From Corynebacterium sp. (lineage in GTDB: Bacteria; Actinomycetota; Actinomycetes; Mycobacteriales; Mycobacteriaceae), in contig NZ_JALAGU010000050.1 in the NCBI RefSeq assembly GCF_022712275.1, positions 1 through 64,000 on the forward strand: a stretch of 64,000 nt of DNA, given 5' to 3'. Below the pieces are notes generated by a model. The model ran no database searches. It saw only the letters and a list, made by a program, of their open reading frames with translations, and was not told the origin of the DNA. A program made the translations under genes and the position numbers. This document shows, piece by piece, positions 59,901-64,000 of the stretch. Numbering within the stretch: the first letter of the stretch is position 1; the number at the start of each line of letters is the position of its first letter.

Positions 59901-60878
59901 TCAGGGCCGGGGCACGAGGTAGCGTCCTGCACCCGGGACCAGCTCGACCTCCATCGGCAACGGTGCGAAGCAGTCACCGTCAGCGTAACCGTTGATGCGC
60001 CTGCCACGCCTGTCCGTCATCTCGATGTGCACCTTCTTCGCCCGGTAGGTGTTCACGCCCTCCTCCTCGACGAAGCTGCCGTCGAAGATCTTGATGAACT
60101 TGAACGCCGCTTTCGCCCGGCCCATCCGCTCCAGCACGGTGATGTCGAGGATGCCGTCGTGGTGGTCGGCGTCCGGGCAGATGAGCATGCCTCCGCCGTA
60201 GCTCTTGGTGTTGCCCACGGCGACGAGCGTCATGTTCTCCTCGATTACCCGCGCCTCCGGGGTGTCCGGGTCGAGAACGAGCCGCGTCGGAAGGGAATGG
60301 AAGTTGAGGAACTCCGCGACGATGGACAGGTTGTAGCGCATCTGCCCCTTCGGCCAGACGATCCGGTTCGTCCGGTCACTGACCAGCGAGTCGAAACCGG
60401 CACAGGCAATGGTGCCGAACCAGTGCTCGCGGCCGGCGTCCTTCCCCTCAAGCGCGCGCATCCGCCCCAGGTCAGTGGTGGTGTAGAACCCGCGGGCGAT
60501 GATATCCGCCGCCCGGCGCGGGTGCGTCGGGATGCCGTACTCACGGGCGTGGTCGTTGCCGGTGCCCGCCGGGATGATGCCCAGCGGCACACCGGACCCG
60601 GCCTGCTCCTGCAGTGCGAGGTTGATCAGCCCGTCGCCGCCGCACACCACCAGCGCGTCCACCTCCGGGTCCTCGACCATCTGCCGCGCCAGGTCACGGG
60701 CACCTTCCGGATCCGCGCCCTGGATGGTGACGACGTCGATGCCGTGCTGCGCGAAGCGTCCCCGGGCGATCTCCGCGGACAGCCCGGCACGTCCTTTCCC
60801 GGCGTGAGGGTTGGTCAGCAGTGCCACGCGCTGCAGGTCCACGTGGCCGACCTCGTAGGCCCCGTCCTGCCCGCTCAT
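59901..60878 (-). CDS. Diacylglycerol kinase-family lipid kinase
   Basis: 325 residues. DAGK catalytic domain: VALLTNPHAGKGRA, LVVCGGDGLINLALQ and GIIPAGTGNDHAREYGIP. Phosphorylates diacylglycerol or a related lipid. It overlaps the flavoprotein gene by ATGA. The same pair (a flavoprotein and a DAG kinase) occurs as Rv2251-Rv2252 in M. tuberculosis. Confidence 0.9.
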   Translation of the reverse strand: MSGQDGAYEVGHVDLQRVALLTNPHAGKGRAGLSAEIARGRFAQHGIDVVTIQGADPEGARDLARQMVEDPEVDALVVCGGDGLINLALQEQAGSGVPLGIIPAGTGNDHAREYGIPTHPRRAADIIARGFYTTTDLGRMRALEGKDAGREHWFGTIACAGFDSLVSDRTNRIVWPKGQMRYNLSIVAEFLNFHSLPTRLVLDPDTPEARVIEENMTLVAVGNTKSYGGGMLICPDADHHDGILDITVLERMGRAKAAFKFIKIFDGSFVEEEGVNTYRAKKVHIEMTDRRGRRINGYADGDCFAPLPMEVELVPGAGRYLVPRP

Positions 60879-62548
60879 GAGGTCGCCTCAACCAGCGTGC
60901 CGGGATTCATGATCCCCGCCGGATCGAGCCGCTGTTTCACGGCCTGCAGGACGGCCACACCCAGCTCCCCGATCTCGGCGTTCATGAAGGGGCGGTGGTC
61001 GTTGCCGACGGCGTGGTGGTGGGTGACGGTGCCGCCGCTCTCGGTCAGCGCGCGGGTGACGGCGGTCTTCGCGGCGCGCCACTGCGCCACCGGATCACCC
61101 TGCTGCGCTGCGACGATGGTGAAGTACAGCGAGCAGCCCTCGGCGTAGACGTGGGAGACGTGGCACATGATCAGCGCCATCGTCCCCGACGGGTTCAGGG
61201 ACGACGCCAGCGCCTCCCCGACGGCTCTCTTCAGCCGGGGGACGTTCGCCCAGTCGGTGGCGGTCTCAAGGGTCTCGCACAGCGCACCGGCGTCCAGCAG
61301 GGAGTCGCGGAGCACGGGGGCGTTGAAGCGTCCCTGCTCCCAGTGGCGTGCCGGGTCCTCGCCGACGCTCGTCGCACCGTGCGCGAGCAGCAGGTCACGG
61401 GTCTCGGAGTGGCGGGACGCCGCGTGCTCGGGCATCCCCTCGAACATGGTGATGCACATGCAGCCGGGCGGGGCCTGGGTCTCGCCGGCCTTGTCGCCGG
61501 AGGAGAGGTTGATGGAGGACTCGATCTCGTCGGAGAGCCGGATGACGGTAGGCCCGGTGCCGGTCTGTTTGACGGCGCGCAGCGCGGCGACGCCGGTCGC
61601 GAAGTCGGGGAAGGTGAAGGCCTCGTAGCGCTTGACCTGCGGCACCGGATGGACGCGCAGCCGGACGGACGTCACCACGCCGAAGGCCCCCTCCGACCCC
61701 ATGACCAGTTCGCGCAGGTCCGGACCTGCCGCGGATGCCGGGGACGCCTGGCCCACCGTCATGATCCCCGACGGGGTGACCAGGGTCAGTTCGCGGACCA
61801 TGTCGTCGAACCGGCCGTACCCTGCGGAGTTCTGTCCCGAGGAGCGGGTGACCGCGTACCCGCCGATCGTGGCGTAGGGGAAGGACTGCGGGTAGTGGCC
61901 GATCTGCAGGCCGTGCTCGGCGAGCTTGAGCTCGGCGGCGGGGCCGGAGAGTCCGGCGCCGAAGGTGGCGAGACCGGAGACCGGGTCGACGTCGCTGAGG
62001 GTGTCGAAGCGGGCGAGGTCGAGGCTGACGACACCGGCGTACCCGTGGCCTCCGTCCTCATGGAAGGGGGTGAGCCCGCCGACGACGGAGGTGCCGCCGC
62101 CGAAGGGCACGACAGCGATGCTGTGCTCCGTGCAGTACTGCAGCACCTTGAGGACCTCGTCATCGGTGCCCGGGGCGATGACGGCGTCCGGCGCGGAGAT
62201 CTCCTGCCCCGCTGCGCCGGCCCGCCATTCCAGCAGGTCGAGGGAGGACTTGCCGCGGGACCGCGGGGCGCGCTGGGCGTCCTCGGTGGTGAGGTGGTCC
62301 GCGCCGACGATGTCGGCGAGGGCGGTGAGGTCACCCGCGTCCAGCCGGACCGGGGTGAGCCGGATGTCTGCGACGGCCACGTCCTTCGCGGCGGTGCCGC
62401 CGCCCCCGGTGACGCCCATGAGCTTGGCGAGCATTTTCCGGGTCGAGTCCCCCAGCGGTTTCGCCTCCTCCACAGCCCCCCAGAGGTTGAACTTCATCGG
62501 CGGCAGCGAGACGCCGGCGGAAGTGCCGGTCACAGCATCGTTGGTCAT
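60875..62548 (-). CDS. FAD-binding oxidase, alkyl-DHAP synthase-like
   Basis: 557 residues from ATG at 62548. A PCMH-type FAD domain (VVPFGGGTSVVGGLTPFHED, GLQIGHYPQSFPYATIGGYA) and a C-terminal domain with the HHHAVGNDHRPFM motif typical of alkyl-dihydroxyacetonephosphate synthase, ending in a DPAGIMNPGTL tail shared with D-lactate dehydrogenase-like enzymes. Whether it makes ether lipid or oxidises a hydroxy acid is unclear. Confidence 0.87.
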   Translation of the reverse strand: MTNDAVTGTSAGVSLPPMKFNLWGAVEEAKPLGDSTRKMLAKLMGVTGGGGTAAKDVAVADIRLTPVRLDAGDLTALADIVGADHLTTEDAQRAPRSRGKSSLDLLEWRAGAAGQEISAPDAVIAPGTDDEVLKVLQYCTEHSIAVVPFGGGTSVVGGLTPFHEDGGHGYAGVVSLDLARFDTLSDVDPVSGLATFGAGLSGPAAELKLAEHGLQIGHYPQSFPYATIGGYAVTRSSGQNSAGYGRFDDMVRELTLVTPSGIMTVGQASPASAAGPDLRELVMGSEGAFGVVTSVRLRVHPVPQVKRYEAFTFPDFATGVAALRAVKQTGTGPTVIRLSDEIESSINLSSGDKAGETQAPPGCMCITMFEGMPEHAASRHSETRDLLLAHGATSVGEDPARHWEQGRFNAPVLRDSLLDAGALCETLETATDWANVPRLKRAVGEALASSLNPSGTMALIMCHVSHVYAEGCSLYFTIVAAQQGDPVAQWRAAKTAVTRALTESGGTVTHHHAVGNDHRPFMNAEIGELGVAVLQAVKQRLDPAGIMNPGTLVEATS

Positions 62549-62759
62549 GGCTGTGCAGCCTACCGGCGTGCCGGACGCCGCGGGCCCGGTTCGGCGAAGG
62601 TCCGGGGACGGTCCCGGGGAAGCGCGACTCACCACCCGCCTTACCACCTGTCTTCACACCTGCTAAGTGGGGTGGTAGGTCCGGTGGCGTGCGAGACGCC
62701 GGTCGTCCGGTGAGTCCAACCTCCCCCGCGGCGTCCGCCCGGCACTTATGCTCGACATC

Positions 62760-64000
62760 ATGCCGCATTTCGACGCCACCGCCGCCCGTCTGCACGCCGC
62801 CCGCCGGGCCCATGACCTCGCGGAGCTGCAGGCCCGTTCCGCCAACGCCGCCCAAGGCCCGGAACGGGTGGATGTCCTGGTCATCGGTGGTGGCGTGACC
62901 GGTGCGGGTATCGCGTTGGATGCCGCGACACGTGGTCTCGACGTCCTCCTCGTCGACGCCCACGACCTCGCCTTCGGCACCTCACGCTGGTCCTCGAAGC
63001 TCGCCCACGGCGGCCTGCGCTACCTCGCCAGCGGCCACGTCGGTATCGCGAAGCGTTCGGCACGGGAACGGGGCATCCTCATGGAGTCCACCGCACCTCA
63101 CCTCACCCGCACGCTCCCGCAGGTCACCCCGGTCCAGGACCGCTACCCGCTGCCGGTGAACATCCTGTCCCGCCTCGGCTTCCTCGGCGGCGACATCCTG
63201 CGCGTCCTCGCCGGCACCTCCGGGAAGACCCTGCCGCGCTCCCGCACCGTGTCGAAGAAGAAGGTCATCGGGCTCTGCCCGGCGGTCGAGACCTCTGACC
63301 TGCGTTTCGGCTACGTCAACAATGACGGGCAGCTGGTCGACGACGCCCGCCTCGTCACCGCCCTGGCCCGCACCGCCGCCGGCTACGGCGCCCGCATCCT
63401 CACCTACACCCGCGCCACCGACATCGTCGCGGACGGCACCGGCGGACGCGTCACCCTCAGCGATACTCTCGACACCTCCGGCACCAGCGGTACCGGCGGC
63501 ACCGGCGCGGCCGACGGCATCCCGTTCCAGGTCGAGGCGGGCGTCATCGTCAACGCCACCGGCGTCTGGGCCGGCGATATGGAGCCCCAGGTGAAGATCC
63601 GCCCCTCGCGCGGCACCCACCTGGTCATCGACGCCGACAAAGTCGGCAACCCGACCGGCGCGTTGACCGTCCCGGTCCCCGGCCACGGCACCCGGTTCTG
63701 CTTCATCCTCCCCGAGCAGCTCGGCCGCTGCTACGTCGGCATCACCGACGAGGACTACGGCTCCGACGTGATCCCGGACGTGCCCGAGGTGCCGGACTCC
63801 GATGTCCGCTTCATCCTCGACGTCGTCAACCAGGCTCTCGCCGTCGATCTGACCCCCGGCGACGTCCTCGGCGCCTTCGCCGGGCTGCGTCCGCTGGTGC
63901 AGTTCACCGAGGACGCCGACTCCTCCACCGCCGACCTCTCCCGTGAACACATCATCCTGCGCGGGAAGGACGCCTCGGGCGGCGGCGATACCGCGTGCAA
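62760..64000 (+). CDS. glpD: Glycerol-3-phosphate dehydrogenase, 3' end outside the window
   Basis: First 413 residues of an FAD enzyme that oxidises glycerol-3-phosphate to DHAP at the membrane. Marks: VLVIGGGVTGAGIALDAATR (FAD fold), GTSRWSSKLAHGGLRYL, and VNATGVWAGDM. The frame is open to the end of the window. An in-frame ATG 12 bases upstream (62748) is also possible. Divergent from the flavoprotein-lipid kinase pair, which suggests a shared link to glycerolipid metabolism. Confidence 0.93.
   Translation, partial: MPHFDATAARLHAARRAHDLAELQARSANAAQGPERVDVLVIGGGVTGAGIALDAATRGLDVLLVDAHDLAFGTSRWSSKLAHGGLRYLASGHVGIAKRSARERGILMESTAPHLTRTLPQVTPVQDRYPLPVNILSRLGFLGGDILRVLAGTSGKTLPRSRTVSKKKVIGLCPAVETSDLRFGYVNNDGQLVDDARLVTALARTAAGYGARILTYTRATDIVADGTGGRVTLSDTLDTSGTSGTGGTGAADGIPFQVEAGVIVNATGVWAGDMEPQVKIRPSRGTHLVIDADKVGNPTGALTVPVPGHGTRFCFILPEQLGRCYVGITDEDYGSDVIPDVPEVPDSDVRFILDVVNQALAVDLTPGDVLGAFAGLRPLVQFTEDADSSTADLSREHIILRGKDASGGGDTAC

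Overview
The window looks like the chromosome of a high-GC Corynebacterium (Mycobacteriales). Its right-hand 38.6 kb carries corynebacterial housekeeping genes in recognisable order (rph-rdgB, murI, clpS, ctaD next to serB, cydABDC, putA, glpD). Its left-hand 25.3 kb is the early/replication/lysogeny arm of a temperate siphophage-like prophage. The prophage ends at a tyrosine integrase that stops 8 bases short of the 3' end of an intact host tRNA-Leu(UAG) gene (25340-25421), so that tRNA is the probable attachment site. The other prophage end and the structural genes lie to the left of the window.

Prophage, 1-25.3 kb. Almost all genes from 22.5 kb down to the left edge read leftward on the minus strand in a dense chain of ATGA/GTGA overlaps. 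In order of transcription they are: small proteins and an excisionase-like HTH (22.5-21.1 kb); recombination (YqaJ-type exonuclease and ERF-type annealing protein, 21.1-19.6 kb); an HNH protein; a winged-helix replication initiator with an apparent iteron origin inside its gene (17.3-17.4 kb); SSB; a lipoprotein; an NrdH-type redoxin; a coiled-coil protein; a DnaB helicase; dUTPase; a metallophosphoesterase; a DUF3310-like protein; ThyX; a RusA-type resolvase; and a class Ib ribonucleotide reductase large subunit (NrdE) with a 323-residue LAGLIDADG intein placed exactly before the thiyl-radical cysteine. Beyond that lie an HTH protein, a small tRNA cluster with its own promoter and terminator, and a rightward gene for an Lsr2-family nucleoid protein. 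The nucleotide genes (NrdE, NrdH, ThyX, dUTPase) let the phage redirect dNTP synthesis, with NrdF presumably coming from the host or from outside the window.

Lysogeny module, 22.1-25.3 kb. A 100-residue HTH repressor without a cleavage domain reads rightward. It is surrounded by palindromes of the form TGCCATATGGCA. A near-consensus LexA box lies between a 46-residue minus-strand gene and a rightward membrane protein/lipoprotein pair (candidate lysogenic-conversion genes), followed by the integrase. This suggests SOS control of induction through a small antirepressor or convergent transcription rather than CI self-cleavage.

Chromosome, 25.4-64 kb. First come two small membrane proteins and an M20 amidohydrolase. 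A leftward block follows: rph-rdgB, an MBL-fold hydrolase, murI, a rhomboid protein, a P1/DmpA peptidase, a DUF2017 protein and clpS. Then come pncB-dinG and an acyl-CoA ligase (rightward), a PTH2-type hydrolase with serB and ctaD (leftward), a LysR regulator, and an MMPL exporter divergent from a CsoR-family regulator that lacks the copper-ligand histidine. The cydABDC operon (bd oxidase and its assembly ABC transporter) is bracketed by two 94-bp repeats of identical length and orientation. A GntR/FCD regulator with an extra N-terminal HTH diverges from putA. The right end holds an SDR enzyme, a small basic protein, a diacylglycerol-kinase-family protein overlapping an alkyl-DHAP-synthase-like flavoprotein, and the start of glpD, which runs off the window.
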